64,000 nucleotides of DNA from contig JAECYW010000004.1 in assembly GCA_023014335.1 (NCBI GenBank), positions 1,550,001-1,614,000 of the forward strand, in the 5' to 3' direction. Positions 1 through 13,329 of the stretch are shown piece by piece; the stretch's first letter is position 1; every line of letters starts with the position of its first letter. The notes below the pieces were generated by a model. The model was given only the letters and a program-made list of their open reading frames with translations, did no database searches and was not told the DNA's origin. The translations under genes were made by a program, and so were the position numbers. The stretch comes from Galerina marginata. Taxonomy: Eukaryota > Basidiomycota > Agaricomycetes > Agaricales > Galerinaceae.

Positions 1-3000
1 GTGCAGGCAAGAGTTTTATGTGTTTCATGTGTGCGAGAACAGGTGTGGAAGTGAAATTTCAGACACCTCATCGGGGCTCGGGGGATGGACGGGGGTGGAC
101 GACATCCGTCCGGACTATTCTCTCCTCATATGAAAACGGCGGTCACGCATTCGGTATCGAATACCTTGGCCTGACCAGCCTAAATTTCATAGCTTCATTA
201 TTTTACAAGCAATGCATTGACATGTTGAAGAAATTGCGATGCGCACAGGTGAAGTACCTCCCCGCTCTCATGTTCATCCAAGATAATACCCAATCTAGTT
301 CTCCAGATGTTTTTAAAACTCGAGCTGCAAGCTAGGATTTTCCCCATGTCCCATCCTTCTGGAGGGCCATCAGGATGCTAGGGGTAAAGGCACTGTCGTT
401 CCCCTACCACAAGGTCGGTAGCTTCCTGTTTTTGGATGTCATTGACACCTCCCGTCTTCCAAGCCGTTAGCACACGCATACGCGGCGGTTGCATATTGAT
501 AATTATACACCTACACAAGCTCGAAGCCTGGACATCTCCTCGCCCCGGATTAGATATTCGCTCCTTCAATGACGGATTCTGACCGTTCGCATGTCAACAC
601 ATCATGTCGATGTCAACCTGAATCTTTGACTCGAACTCTATGAACAATTTAGGGGGCAAGGAGGTAGGAGATAAGGAGGAAGGTAGGCTGTGACCGTCCT
701 GGTCATTGCTGGTTAGCAAGGCTAATAGTACAGGTATTAATAGGCACAGTTTTCTTACCCCGTTCCGATCAGGGTTGTTTCTACTTTGTGATCCGTGAGC
801 TGCTAATGGTGCTGATGTTGATGTCTTGAGCGCTAATTATAACCCGCTTTGCTAGCTGTTATGTATGTATGGAAGCAGATGAACAGGCTGTATTCCGCTG
901 TGGCCAGCGATGATGAGGTTTCGTCGTTCCCTCTAGCTGTAATCCGAGCATCTTACATTAATCGTCGGCCAGTGAACACAGCCCGGGCTGGGCATACAGT
1001 AAATACCTCTTATGATGATCACCAAGCATTCCCTTACCAGATGATTAATATGATATCAACACCAAGAACTCTCGCCACTACTCTACCACCAAGCCCGAGC
1101 TTCTGATTTTGGACCCCAAGCCAAACCTCAAGCAAATCAGGAAACGCCGTCCTCTAGGCTGTAGCGGCCCCGGGCTTTCCCCCAACCTTTTAGGCATATC
1201 CGATCATGATGGAGCTGTAATTATGTCGTCTGGGGAACGAGAGCTCATAACGCATCCGTAAAACGCGAGGGGGAAGGCCTGAGGTAAGAGCTTATAATTA
1301 ATTTTGGTTGGACGATCAAATTCCAAAGCCGGTGCTCGCCGTTTCTCCCCATCCCATCCCATCTCTACCCCATCTTATGTACACGATGAGAGAATCGCGG
1401 AATAGATGACTTTCATCATCTAATTAATCAGAACTGTTAGTTACTGATGTGTGTTGCGTTTTGAAGAAAGAAGGCTTGGTATGTGGGTGGGTAAATGCTA
1501 TCGCGGAGGGAGTCGTTGATCTATCGACATTCATATCTTATCGTACACGGCAAGCGAGAAGCATCGAATGTCCGCTTGATACTGTAATATACGATACCAA
1601 AATGTAGAGAGGCATTCTAAGGCTCCATCACAGTAAGCGCAAGAATTCCACACGCCGAGCGCGCTTGCTTACCGCGTTAACGTTGCAAGGAAATACTACA
1701 GTTTAAGTTCCTTGGATTAGATTAGATTTTCCGGTTTCTTTCCGGCCAATCTAAGTCGCCTCAAGCTCAACAGGCGTGAACGCCATAAACGGACATGGCT
1801 GAGCACGAAGGAAAGAAAGAAAAAAGCACGTCATAATTGGCCGTTCGTTCTGAATCCTTTCTTGGGAACTTCTGCTCTCCCAGCGCTTCCGACTCGGCTT
1901 CTAGGCAGCCGCAGTCATTGACATATTGTCTTTATCTTTTTTGTTCTCCCTCACGTCCTGCTCTTTCCTCTCTCTTTCCCTCTCTTCATCCTCCTCGCGT
2001 ATCGAGTCAGAGTCAGACGGACTGGTGTCGAGCAATTCCGAATTTCCTCGCCTCGTTTATGATGTTCCTCTCGGACCTTGCGGAATCCAATTCCTCACTG
2101 AGCTGTCATCGTCAATGCATGCACTGAGGCTGAGGCTCGAGCTCCCTCTAAATCAGGCTTGATCACGCTCGTCGCTCTGAATCGGGATTCGGGATTGCCC
2201 CACAGTAAACTCTAAGCAAACTCCAAGTTGGTTGTTGAACAATGAACGCCGTGATTCCAACGGTTGTTGAACGTTGAATACGCAGTGATTCAATTATGGA
2301 GCACAATTGACCTCTCCGATCGGGCGTAGGCGCTTTGTTCTAACTTCGAACTTCTGATCGTGATCGTGGCCTACGTATGTGATTGTGATTGTGATTCCTT
2401 TGTGGACGCATTGTGGTGTTGGCGCTATCGACATAGGCTAAGCAGGTTTGTTGTTTATCACTAGCGCAGTGGCGTTTCTGTTTATTATTCAACAAGACAA
2501 AGACAATTCCGGACGCCACACACCGTGATGGATATTCCACATGCGGAATTCGGTTTGTTGTCTTTGTTCTTCTTTGTCTCTTTGTGCTGTCCTTTCTTGG
2601 TGGGTGCTTTCGGGGAGTTCTTTCGAGCTGAGTGCGTTGTTGTACGTATTCTGACTCGTAATTGTCGTCACTATTCGGGTCTGGAAGGCTAGCTATTTTT
2701 TTTCTTTCTTTGTCTTTGAGGCTAGGGAGACCGGAACCTGACAATAAACCAACACCAATGACTCTTCCCACATAATCCGGCGAACTTCCGGTGCTTCACC
2801 GCCCACCCACAACGAACGCGAAATACGACCAAGCGGGATAGGACAATTGGCCGTTTTTGTCGTTTATTAACTGCACGCTTTGTGAGTCGTGACACGTACA
2901 GCATGAGCAGGAGTTTGCTTCGGGAGTGTTCCGCGGGGAGAACGGGTCTTGCGGGGCAATGCGTCCAGTACTGCAGGCAGATGGCGTGGCCCGGCCGCAT

Positions 3001-3601
3001 AGCCTGAGGCCAAGCAAAGCAATGGAGCCTGTGAATGAAAGTGCTTGAAATAGTAATTGATGCGCCTCGAGCCCGGCGGCGGGATGTTTCCCGCGCCCGC
3101 CGCCACTGGGCCAATGGAAACCTGTCAGTTGGTCGAGTCAGATTTGCGGTGGCGGATGGAGCTTAGACCTTTGTTTCGGACAGTGCGGGCTGCCTGCCTG
3201 CCTGCCTGCCGTGTGGATATGCCTGCCAGGCCGCTACGTGTACAGACAGTACTGGGAGCATGGTAGGTTATGCCCGTGATAAGAGACTGCGGTGGGGGCA
3301 CGACGGCTATTCTAGATCCTTTGTCGACGGCTATGCTAAGTGCTTGGAAGAGCGATTACAGACAGCTGTCTGCGATTGTGTCTACCCAAGCAGGCTAGGT
3401 TGGAGATCCAGGTTTCGTAGAGATCAGTTTATGATAATCAGCGTCTGCCGCGTGGGCCGGGATCGAGGTGTAGACGGGGCATGTGCTCCGTTCCGAGGCC
3501 GCACCGCCACACGATGTGACTCAAGTGACAGAGTTTGTTCCCAGCCGGGATCCGCAATAAGAAAGGACGGGTTGGATGGCCCCTCTTGTTCAAAAGCCCT
3601 C
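1..3601. other. gene-poor stretch, no supported gene
   Basis: Only short open frames without splice support, domains or composition bias are present. The 1.9-2.0 kb part is C/T-rich. A 143-codon minus-strand frame at 2340-2771 is basic and low-complexity and I do not support it as a gene. A short TGCC/GCCT microsatellite lies near 3187-3210. The last few hundred bases probably hold the promoter of the gene that follows. Confidence 0.5.
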
Positions 3602-4567
3602 ATGTCCCTCGTCCAGGCCCCCCTTCCCGTCCCCATATCCCTCCAACCAGCGTCCTCTCCCCGAAAGCGCACTTCTTCTTTCTCCTATTACACCGGTGCT
3701 GCGTCTGCGTCTGCGTTTACCCCCAGCCCGCGCCCTGCCAAATCCCAGCGCATAGCATCAGCGCTGACTCCATCTGCATCACCAGCGCCCACTACTACCA
3801 TGGGTTCTCCCCTGCGCCGCTCAGAGACGATGGTCGTCATCCCAGAGACCCCCAACACCGGCTCCTACCGCGTCCTGCAGCACTACAAGGACCAGCGCCT
3901 CCGCCGCAAAGGCCCCACCCGCGCCACCACCATCGTCGAGCCCATCACCTCGCGTCCTCGCCTCGAGATCACCCTCCCACAGCAACGGAGCCCATCCCCC
4001 TCCGCTCCATTAACTACATCATCATCCGCAGCACCTGCACTCGCAACCCCTAAACCCAAGCCCCGCAAATCTACCCCAGGATCTGCGTCCACCTCCTTCT
4101 CATTCACCCCCTCCAAACCCAAACCCACCCCGAAACCACCCGCGCAGATCATCCTCCCCTCCCGCAGCTCCCCTACTACCACCCTCCTCACGCACCGCAC
4201 ATCCTCGCCCCTGTCCCCCATGCGCGTGCCCCTCCCCGGCCGCCCCATCTTCCCCCGCAGCAGGCCAGAACCCGATCTCTACCGCACCGCCCTCAAGATG
4301 CGCATGCGCTCGACCCCGGAAGGACAGCGCATGCTGCTTATGGGCCCGAGAGTCGCGATGAGCATTATGAGCGCCACTGCTGAGTTGGAGCGCATCATTG
4401 CCGAGTCGGAGCAGCAGAGGGATGGGGAGGGTGATGTGATGATGGGCGATGCGACGTTGACGAAGAGCGTCGCGCCGTCCCCGACGAGTTTGGCGATGCC
4501 TGTGTTGACGGCGTCCTGGGTGGTTGTGAAAGGCGAGGATTGGGAGATGGCGGACTGTGCCGCATAA
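3602..4567 (+). CDS. Ser/Pro-rich protein of unknown function, single exon
   Basis: Intronless frame of 321 codons plus stop. The ATG at 3602 (MSLVQAPLPV) is the first in-frame Met before continuous low-complexity coding sequence; the frame stays open further upstream but with different composition. The N-terminal two thirds are rich in Ser, Pro, Thr and basic residues, with many SP/TP dipeptides (possible proline-directed phosphosites) and a PKPKPRKS-like basic cluster. The C-terminal third (about residues 230-285, around PDLYRTALKMRMRSTPEGQRM and the following SIMSATAELERIIAESEQQ) looks helical and is followed by an acidic tail ending in GEDWEMADCAA. The mixture of a disordered basic region and a short helical segment resembles fungal nuclear or cell-cycle regulators, but I recognise no family. 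Third positions are C-rich, unlike the flanks, which supports coding. Confidence 0.72.
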   Translation: MSLVQAPLPVPISLQPASSPRKRTSSFSYYTGAASASAFTPSPRPAKSQRIASALTPSASPAPTTTMGSPLRRSETMVVIPETPNTGSYRVLQHYKDQRLRRKGPTRATTIVEPITSRPRLEITLPQQRSPSPSAPLTTSSSAAPALATPKPKPRKSTPGSASTSFSFTPSKPKPTPKPPAQIILPSRSSPTTTLLTHRTSSPLSPMRVPLPGRPIFPRSRPEPDLYRTALKMRMRSTPEGQRMLLMGPRVAMSIMSATAELERIIAESEQQRDGEGDVMMGDATLTKSVAPSPTSLAMPVLTASWVVVKGEDWEMADCAA

Positions 4568-7500
4568 CTTGGGTGGACGGACGTCTTTTTATTTGGGCTT
4601 GGGCTTTATCGCGCCATCTGGCGCTCTCTCTCAGTGGCACACAGGGTTCTGCTGTGCCCTGATACACGGACTACTCTACTCTCCTCTATCTTATGGACGG
4701 ATTCCCTTTCCTCTCCCCCCATCCGTCCACCACTCTCCTTTCTATCTTTTTCCCCAACCTCATGACCTTGCTCTGTGCTTTTGCTTTAAAATTATTGGGC
4801 ACTCCCCTCGCCCGCTTTGTTCTCTTTCTTTCTTCCCCATTATGCTCTTTTTTTTTTCGTTCCTTTCCACCCTGTTGTGCTTTATGTTCCTGTTCCACCA
4901 CCAACAACACCAACAATTGTACTCTGTACCTCTTCTGACCCCTTTACTCACCCACATTTGTACCACCTCCCCCACATCCGTATCCGTATCCGTATTCGTA
5001 TTCGTATCCTTACTACACGACGGTACCCACACACATGGTTACCCACCGCCTTTCCTCTTCTCCATCTCTTTGGATTCCCAGTGTTGTTCCAATAGGCCTT
5101 ATTTATACACCTATGTCCTGTTCGTTACTACAAGGATCTTGCTTGGATACAGATTTTTCATCACATTCACGTTCTTACATACCTACCTACCCTACCCTAC
5201 TCTACTTTTAGTGTAATCCCTATTCGTACCCTCCTGTGCTACTTTTCGAACCCGAACCGAGACAAATATAACTGCATTTCTATGACATCGTGCTTATTTT
5301 GAGGTATCAACGAGATCTAGATGTAGTAAGTAGTCGAGAAGAAGCGGTGAGTAAGTTGACAACTTGGAGATTTGGGTTTATTGCTCGCCTTCGAGGTGAG
5401 ATGCTAACTATGGTCGGGCTGGTTCCAAGATCTATTTCTGAATTCGTGACACTTGGGTGGATTTTATTATTGGCACTAGCGCGACACCCAACGTCGCCTT
5501 ATTCGACTTGTCTCGAGTCTCTCAGTCAAGGATAAAGACAGCTGACTGAGCGGCGGAGTCTCGGCATTGAGAAATGAGCGCCTGCGCAGCGCCTTCGGAA
5601 TGGAATCGGATTCTACTCTACTTCTTACTCGAGTATCCTGTTGTCCTGTTATGATGTTTGTCTTGTTAACAGTTATCTTGCTAAGCCTGGTGCATAGTGA
5701 ATGACCTCGTTTATCCTGTTATGTAGCTTGTCTACCCACCGACTTCCATTCCCGACTTACCTGTGACTCTGAGCGGCGAACGCAAGCGCAAGTGTTGAAA
5801 GGTGAAAGATGACTCGGAGCGAGTCAACAACCAAGTACGCTCCCGCCGGCGCTGTCGCCGATAAGTACTGGCCAAGAATGGGAGGTGTCGTCCAAATCAG
5901 GTTCCGTTCGGCGCACTCCAAGGCACGCAGAGATAAACCAATAGGAACGCGCCGATCGTCCATTGAATGATCATCCGGGGACTCGAGTATGTGGGGTAAC
6001 CGAGGTAGCGTTTAGCCATACACGGCGCACGGCCCACGCACTTTCTCCCCCCCGCTCGCAATTTAAGTCCGCAGGCTTCAGCGTTAGAATTTAGATAGCA
6101 TATATATAGCCTACAGGCTACAGGTGCCAGGACGGCGATTGGCGAACGGGATACGCCATCGCCATGCGCTCGTTAACGCTCATCAGCTTGGCAACCGTAT
6201 GGTCGTCAAGCGGATGAGGGAGAACTTGTTCTTGGAACTCAGCGATAGATGGAAGGAAACTTGAAGTAAGTTTCAAGATTTGGGGCAGAGGGCATTTAGG
6301 CATTCACCTGAGGGAGGTGATTGATCAGTATTCAGTGATGGATAAGTAATGAATTGGAGATGGTCGATAAAACTTAGGATAAAACATGGATGAGAACTCG
6401 GGATGGGAGTGTTGATACACAGTGATGTGGATATCTCTGCCGTTTATCTAAATTGGCGTGGAAAGCGTAATGTACCAGTGGGTCATGGTGTGGATGGGAT
6501 GAGAGGGAAACCTCGTTGTCCAGACGACATAATGCAAAGCGGGAATGCTTACCCTCACATCCTAACCTACTCCGTTCTACAAATCTATCTTGGTACCTCT
6601 TGGTACCTGGGCCTGAGCTGGATAATCATAACCACAGTACTTGGATGAATTATGACACGGTGCGAGGGTGCGACGGCGACGAGGGAGAAGAGGTATATAT
6701 AGAGTAACTTTACCCGACGGAGAATAGGGATCACGATCATGATCAATCCACTTTCATTTTACTCACTTGAGTATGTATGTAGAATAGAACTTTAGATGGT
6801 GAACACTTGACCGCTGCGATCAGATGGAACATGGGGGGAATCTGAAGCGTGTCCAGTAAACTCCAAGTTGGTGAGCTCAATGATAGCGAAACCATCATGA
6901 ATCATGATGTTGATACCGCTAGATTATTTTAGTGATTCGGATAACGATGATGAACTTGGAGGCCGAATCTTGGTGTTTGGGAATTAAACAAGTCAGCCGG
7001 CGTTGAATCCACCGGAGTTCTTCAAAGTGTGCACTGAAAGTCGTACGTCAGCTGGGCGGAGGAGCGAGGGTAAACCAAGAACGATGTGCAGCGCTCACTG
7101 TATGCGGCTGCCAGCCAAAAAATGCATCCTGAAGTGAGATGACATAGATAAGGTTGGGCCCATTGCACTTGGCTTGCGGCGCGCTGAGGTTTATTTATAC
7201 GTTCCACCGTCAAGGTTGACAGCTGGGTGTATAAAATCAAGTTAAAATCAAAAGAGCGTCAGAATCAGTCAGAGCTGGCAGGAGTTAAGTTTTCTGGCCG
7301 ATAGAGCTCGAGGTTGCGACGCTAGAAAAATCCGTAGTCTTTGAGTCGTTGCCGGGAGTTGCGAGATGGAAAATAGGAAGGAATAGCAAGGGGTGGCAAG
7401 AGGTGACAATTCAGATGAGCGGTTGGGTTTGAGATGTACCGTATTGTGCCAGTGTAACTCGCTAAATCTGGATCCGGAGAGTAAAAGGGCCATCTTCTGT

Positions 7501-9677
7501 TATACCTATCAAAGAGCCCTGGAGAGGATAGAACCCTTCAATGGGATACTCGTTGATTTAATGTGACCATTGACTCTCCGGAACCAGGCAAGGCCAGTTA
7601 ATTAGTCATTAAGCAAGCACAGGAAAGACAAGGCAATTTAAATTTTGATGTTTATAGACCAACTGTAGCTCACGAAACCTGGATCCAGAGAGACCCAGCC
7701 CGTTTTAACATCTAGGTCGACCATTCAGATTCTCTCCGTCAGTCGACCCTCCGGAACCGGGAAAGCCAGTTATACCAGTCAGCCAGAAGTCTTCTGTCCT
7801 CCCTATGTTCTCCTATCCGACCAATTGTATTAGGTGATGCTGCTCAAAAGCTGGAAGGGAATATGAACTCGACCAACTTGACAGTATGTCCGGAGAGTCC
7901 ATCGCTACATAACCGAGGAGAAATCCAAAGGGACTGTGGGTAGTCCACAAGTAATTCTCGATGGATTTCGAGATGATGACACGGACGAAGACTCTCCAGC
8001 GTCTGCCTGGTGGGAAGTTCACTGGGTAAAGCATCATAGGTACCCGATGGCAGATAGAGGTTTGTCACTGTTCTCCATGGTCAAGAGATGTCAGACGATC
8101 AGGTGAGGAGGAATGAAACACAGTTCCATAGATTGGAAGAAGATGCACCCCACCATACCATAACTCGCCAGACTTGACAGTAGTTTCGGAGAGCGTTATC
8201 AAAGCCCAATTTAAGAGAATATCAACGAACACAGACAGGCTATCCCACCAGGTTAAATGTTCAATGATTTTCAATTGAGGTCTGGATTCAGACTCTCCGC
8301 AACATGGACGAGCTTGACTTGGAAGCTATCGGGTGTTGCAGGCGCTTTGGAAGGATCCCGCGTGGGAGGTTGTACAAAAGGTGACAAGGACTGGCGGTCA
8401 GTCGAAGGTGATTGAAAGTCGGCGAGTCGATCGATATCGATGCAAGCTTGAAGTCACTTCGAGGCAATGGGAAGGCCAGATGAATGCAGGAGAACAAGGT
8501 CACTCTGTACGTGGCTGCCTGTCATGCAACTCAGGTGAGTAAGCCACTCGCACGAGGCCAGAAATACGCCATATCATAATTATGTGCCGTAGCTCGCGCC
8601 CCGAACGTTATTTATACGCCTGCTCAGTAATATCACACATTAGACGTTGAGCGCCAGGCTGCCTCACCGGGTTGGCATTTGACTCTTGAGATCATGGAAC
8701 ATGGATCGGGAGTTGTAGCGGTCAGGATGGAGTCCGAAACGCCAATCGAAGGTATTACCCTCAGTTGGGCTTGGGCTTGGGTGCGACAGCTAGTGCGTCA
8801 AAGGGTGTCCATACCTAACTGTCTAATGTTGCAAAAGACGAGGAATCAACAAGCCCGGTAAAGAGGAGGCGAGTCAGACGAGGAATTGGTTTTCATTGAC
8901 ACGCATGTTATACTATGGGCCGAAACTCGCGAGACATGGATCCGGAGAGTCAAACTTGATAAAACCGTTAAAAATCACGACCAGCCAGGGGTTCACAACC
9001 TTGAACCTGTCAGTCTGCTCGATGATTTTATCTACCGCGACAACAGACCCTCCAAAACTAAGGGGAGTTCTATTAGCCACTCTGCAATTTTCTCCCCTCC
9101 GATATTCGTAATCTGCTTTGGTTGTGTGGGCATTGTGATCGCTGAAGCAACAGACCATGGTTGTCCAACAAGAAAGTCGAGGACATATTAATTGGTCTGC
9201 GGTGGAGACGACACCTCATCGGGTGCCTGGCAATGCAGTCCGAGCTTAAGGTGCACGGTGGCTGTGCATGGCGTTGGCCTAACAGTTAACTTCCATCCAG
9301 TCTCCTGTTCATATGTCGGCCATTCAGCAATCTTGTTTGCCGCTTCAAGTAAATTGCGATTGCGTGCGCGGCTCAACGCCCCAGCTGGCCGGGAAGGACA
9401 CATTTTGGACACACCCAACGTAAAGATTTAGTAGGTATACTTATGGCAACTTGCGGTAGAACTACAGACGTTACAGAACGAGATAGCAATAAATTTAGCA
9501 TACATTTGAAAGATTTCTAGTTGTATTTCGACATCATCTAGGTAAGGACTGTTGGAGGCGACATTCGAATACGAACTGTTAGTACGTCTTCATGAGCTCT
9601 GATTTGAGATTGAGTGGGACGAGAGTTTCGAGTTTCACTTGCAGGCCGAGAGTTTTTGGCTTGCAAAATGTAATAAT
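4568..9677. other. long non-coding stretch with degenerate repeats
   Basis: The first 700 bases are strongly C/T-rich and look like 3' UTR and downstream sequence. From about 7.2 to 9.6 kb are several diverged copies of a motif close to GGATCCGGAGAGTC and its complement (near 7450, 7575, 7680, 7745 and 8940), in frames broken by stops. Short minus-strand pieces there read like remnants of a repeated protein-coding family, but no intact gene can be built. Confidence 0.45.
4976..5010 (+). repeat. hexanucleotide microsatellite (CCGTAT/TCGTAT)n
   Basis: About five tandem copies of a six-base unit, CCGTAT drifting into TCGTAT, lie in the pyrimidine-rich tract after the 3602-4567 gene. A translation would give alternating Arg-Ile, but no gene context supports that. 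Confidence 0.75.
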
Positions 9678-11672
9678 CTAGTCACTCCAAACTTGACGAG
9701 GAAGTAGAGAGCCGATATAGAGGGCTATGCCGACAAAGGCCGTAAGCACGTAGTAGACAAGGTGGCCACTCATATACCCCTTCTCAATAGAAAAGGAATA
9801 CAAGGAAGTGGCCGCAGCAGGTCCGATTGCCCGCATTACGCTAACAGTCATCTGCAAACACTTAAATTTGGTTAATCCGTGATTGAGAAGCTATGCAGAC
9901 CTGGCTCAGTCCATTTGTTGCTCCAATTGAGGCGCGATTCGGCGATGCATTTGAAATATAGATGAAAACAGCTCCTACAAAAATACCACTTCAGACCAAT
10001 GTAGTAGGATTTGAGAATGCTGGGCTTACCGTAACAAAAACAGACTGGCACAGAAATTACTACTTGTAACGCAATTCCTATCCAGAGCAGGGGGCCATGT
10101 CCTGTATTTTGCACCAGGAAACTTAACAAAGGAAAGGTTGCAATTGCCAAAAGCAAAGTGGCCAACCCCCACATGAATACAGTTCTAGAGCCCCAGCGAT
10201 CATTCAGCCGAGCGAAGTACAGGACTTGCAGCGCGCCGTTCAGGATTCCAAATGACGCTAGGATGTTACCTATAGTCGATGGGGGCATTCCGAGGCCTCC
10301 GAGATGAACAGGAGTCGAGAAGAAGAGTGGTTGAATCGCACGAAAGCTAATTTCCACAAAGGCAAGGGAGGCGTAATTACCAGCCGCAATCATGACTCGT
10401 GCAGTGAAAAGAGATCGGATTGGGAGAGACGTTTTCGCTTTCGGTCGATCGTCGGTGGTCTGAGCACATTTGGCCATCGATATTGACGAAGCAGGTAATG
10501 GGGTATCTTCACCTCCGGAACTGCATCTCTGTTTGGTGGGGCCTGAGCTTGTTGCGTTAAAACCTAGATATTGCGCTATGGGTGTGGGAGACTGGACTGT
10601 TTCCTCGAGGAACAGGAATGTGACGATCCAAGCCACGACCGAGAAGGTCGCAGGAACGGCGCAAGCTAAAAAATAAGGGTACTTCTCGAGGAACTCATTA
10701 CCGCCGAAAAGTTGTGGGAATCTCTCAACCGGTCGGGAAAGCCATCCGCCGATCATAGGTCCCAACTACGTACGGGTTAGATACCATACGTAAGTGATGG
10801 AAAAAAGGGCTTCACTGTGCCACCAGTATTCCACGCAATAGGCATGTAAGCGTAAGCCTCAATTAAAGACATGTCAGAACATGTCGATTCTCCTAGTTCA
10901 TGATTGTAAACTCACCATGGATATATTCGTTGAATCTGTAATCTCTGCTACCATGCTGGACATTCTTAGATTAGCCACCAGTTCTAAATAGCAGTTCCAT
11001 ATTGCACCATCATACCTCTTAATGACCCCGATATTGCCATCTGCACGTAATGATTTGTCAGTATCGACTGAAATAGCGGGCAGAAATACGAGGGCTGACT
11101 TAGTGCTCCATTCAAACTTCGACTAACAATACAAACGCTGGATGAGAAACTTCACGAATCAACAGGAAACAATCTCACCTTAATACTAGCCCCCAGAATG
11201 TCCTTGACAGCCCAAAACAATACATCGAGAGGCATAGACCAAATAGCCCTGTCAATATAACTGGCTTTCGGCCCACATGATCGGATGTACGACTCCAGTG
11301 CAGCACTGTGCAAGCTTCGGTCAGGAAGAAAAGAGAGGTCTGCGGAGGAAGAGTAAGTCAAGTGCAGCCAGCCAGTACGACGACCTTAAGTTAATTTACT
11401 AGGACGCCGACATAATACCCCACTTGACTCTCCTTTCCGTGCGTTATACCCAAGTCACGGATAAGCTGAGGAGAGCTGTAGATCAGGCTAGGAAGTAAGC
11501 AGCTCAACGTCAAACGTACCTCGGGGGCAAACGGCGATATCACATTTGCAGTCAACGGTTCTGCGAGCTGAAGGAAGAGCACAAGGGAGAATTGAAACCA
11601 AGGCAAAGGAGTAGGCTGTTTCTTCCTGTAGGTCAATAACGGTTCGGCCTCTTCGTCAACTTGAGCAGACAT
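9678..11672 (-). CDS. MFS transporter (first of four paralogues)
   Basis: Multi-exon major facilitator superfamily carrier of the DHA-like fungal group. The first exon (11672-11520) begins MSAQVDEEAEPLL and contains the first membrane segment with LQLAEPLT. The next exons carry LIRDLGITHGKESQVGYYVG, then the loop 2-3 signature WSRTSDHVGRKPVI at about 11340-11180. A long central exon (about 10.77-10.05 kb) carries the loop between the two six-helix halves and several membrane segments, including LGGLGMPPSTIGN. The last exons carry ASPNRASIGATNGLSQ and end QVWSD with a stop at 9678. Substrate is unknown; the family exports or imports small solutes at the plasma or vacuolar membrane. Its closest relative in the window is the minus-strand copy at 60.3-62.5 kb, with the same start (TPLPW.QFS) and the same exon layout. 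Confidence 0.88.
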
Positions 11673-12354
11673 CAGAGATAACTGTCAAACAGCAAGAAGA
11701 AGAAAGGAAAGGAAGATGAAAAGTACGATATCTTAGGGGAAGAAGGCGTAGATAAAGAACGAATCCCTGTTGCGATTTCACCACGTCCATCTGTTCGGAA
11801 ATGAATTTGAGTCAATGTAATCGGGGATGACATTGTCTAATTTGCCGAATGGGAAAGCATATTGGGAAGCCTTGGTGCTCGAAGCCACTTTATACTTACG
11901 AGAATCGATGATCCTTGGGAGCGGTTTGTCAGATGTGCCAGCTACCTGAAAGTGTCGTGACGGGGGCTATATTTGAACCCGTCAAGTACAAGGCGGCCGA
12001 TCCGAATTCCGTACTTATAGCTTTTCGGGAAACACTCATGAGTAGGGGTCCCTTCAAACCACGAATGTGAGGCTCACAGTTAGGTGAAGATTCAAGCATA
12101 TTCTACAAGTTCGGAATAGAATGTTGTAAATCCTAAATTGATCCGCATACGTGTTGACCTTGAAAGTTGAAAGGGATAGAGGCAAAATAGCTTCCATTTC
12201 GTTGCAGACAGACAACAAGATAAATAATTTCAACACCCGAAACATTTGATTTCCACATTTACTGGGATGCAAGGGCGCTAACACTGTTCCAGAAATTGAA
12301 TTGGGCAGGGAGAAGAGCGTCAGAAAGATGGCCAAAAGAATTAAACCAAACCAC
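11673..12354. other. intergenic, upstream of the MFS gene
   Basis: A/T-rich sequence without a supported gene; it probably contains the promoter of the minus-strand MFS gene. Confidence 0.4.
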
Positions 12355-12680
12355 TTACTCGCATCGTGCCAGAAGTGCGCTCGGCGTTTTGATTGCTCGA
12401 ACATCAGAAGCCCCTGCGGTGGTCTTGTTAAACAGCATCTCGTTCGACCCGTTGAACGAGGGCCAGAGAGGCGTTGGGTTGGCCGAATCCCATTTCACGT
12501 TAGTGTTAAGCGCCATGGCAAAGTCGAGGAAGGATTCGCCGAATGCTTTGTCGAAACCAGGGTCCGCGAAGGGAGGAGCCACACCACTGTGAATCGGCAA
12601 GAGTGTTAGCAAAACCTTAGAAACATGAACTGAAGGTGGCATACTTGGTGAAAAGCCTGTGGGGTTTCTTTGCATATTAA
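12355..12680 (-). pseudogene. type-B carboxylesterase 3'-end relic
   Basis: Reading leftward, an apparent intron ends at CACAG near 12597 and is followed by GVAPPFADPGFDKAFGES, FLDFAMALN, NVKWDS and TPLWPSFNGSNEMLFN, then ATTPS-like TPSALLARCE. This order (gate region, FMDFI-like helix, WP.....EMLFN, TP..L.ARC) is the usual C-terminal end of fungal type-B carboxylesterases. I find no upstream exons with the Ser nucleophile (GESAG) and no adjacent catalytic Glu or His region, so this is most likely a remnant. A short piece at 12606-12815 may be a decayed preceding exon. Confidence 0.6.
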
Positions 12681-12815
12681 TAACTCTGAGAAGCTAGGTG
12701 AATCAGAAACGACGTTGATCAGCTCTCTAATAATACGTCCAGAATGCCCCTTTTCGCTATGCCAACGTGTGGAAATCCACGGCTTACAGCAGACATTGGG
12801 GGCATTGCAAAGCAC

Positions 12816-13300
12816 CGTAACATCGGCAAATCTAGCTTAAACCCTATTGCAGGGTCAAGAGCGCCATCTGGGGTATCCATGGCACAAAGTGAACTAACGA
12901 TAGCAAGCTGAATATCAAAGCCAGCGTGAAGTCACTTCGAGGATAAACGAGGATGTCAGCATGGAATAAGGCGAATTCATAAGTTCATACTCACTTACAT
13001 AGTGCCCTAAATAATCGCATGAGCAATCGCTCGCTCGGGAAAGCGGGAAAACGAATAGGAGCCGGGATGAGAATGGTAGCATGGCTTGCGATACTTAGAT
13101 TCGGAAGGCCTAACATCTGAATACCACCGCAAAAATCAAAAGTCTTCAAGATGATTCAGGATCCATCAGAAGTTGCTCTGTGATTTGGGGCAATAGAAGG
13201 TAGAGCGGACCCTCTGGAACGTGGAAGCCAAGTTACACCAGTTGCCCAGCCGCACCTTTCTGATTTGAATTTGACTGACCCGACAGCAGATCCGGAGCGT
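12816..13300. other. intergenic with degenerate repeat sequence
   Basis: No gene seen. At 13195-13250 a stretch matches the degenerate repeat at about 7740-7790 (ACCCTCYGGAACSKGGAA followed by an AAGTTACACCAGTTG-like tail). Confidence 0.4.
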
Positions 13301-13329
13301 CCCGGTTCAGGATGTGAGGGCAGAAACCC

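Noticed and set aside
18..335. 105-codon plus-strand open frame at the left edge
   Set aside because: No domain, poor codon pattern, no splice or promoter support.
2340..2771. 143-codon basic minus-strand frame
   Set aside because: Low-complexity, no recognisable motif; overlaps C/T-rich non-coding sequence.
3260..3601. Upstream extension of the Ser/Pro-rich gene
   Set aside because: No in-frame ATG with conserved-looking sequence; composition differs from the region after 3602.
4557..5216. 219-codon frame following the Ser/Pro-rich gene
   Set aside because: Pyrimidine-rich tract giving Leu/Phe/Ser-rich translation, typical of UTR or spacer sequence, not a membrane protein.
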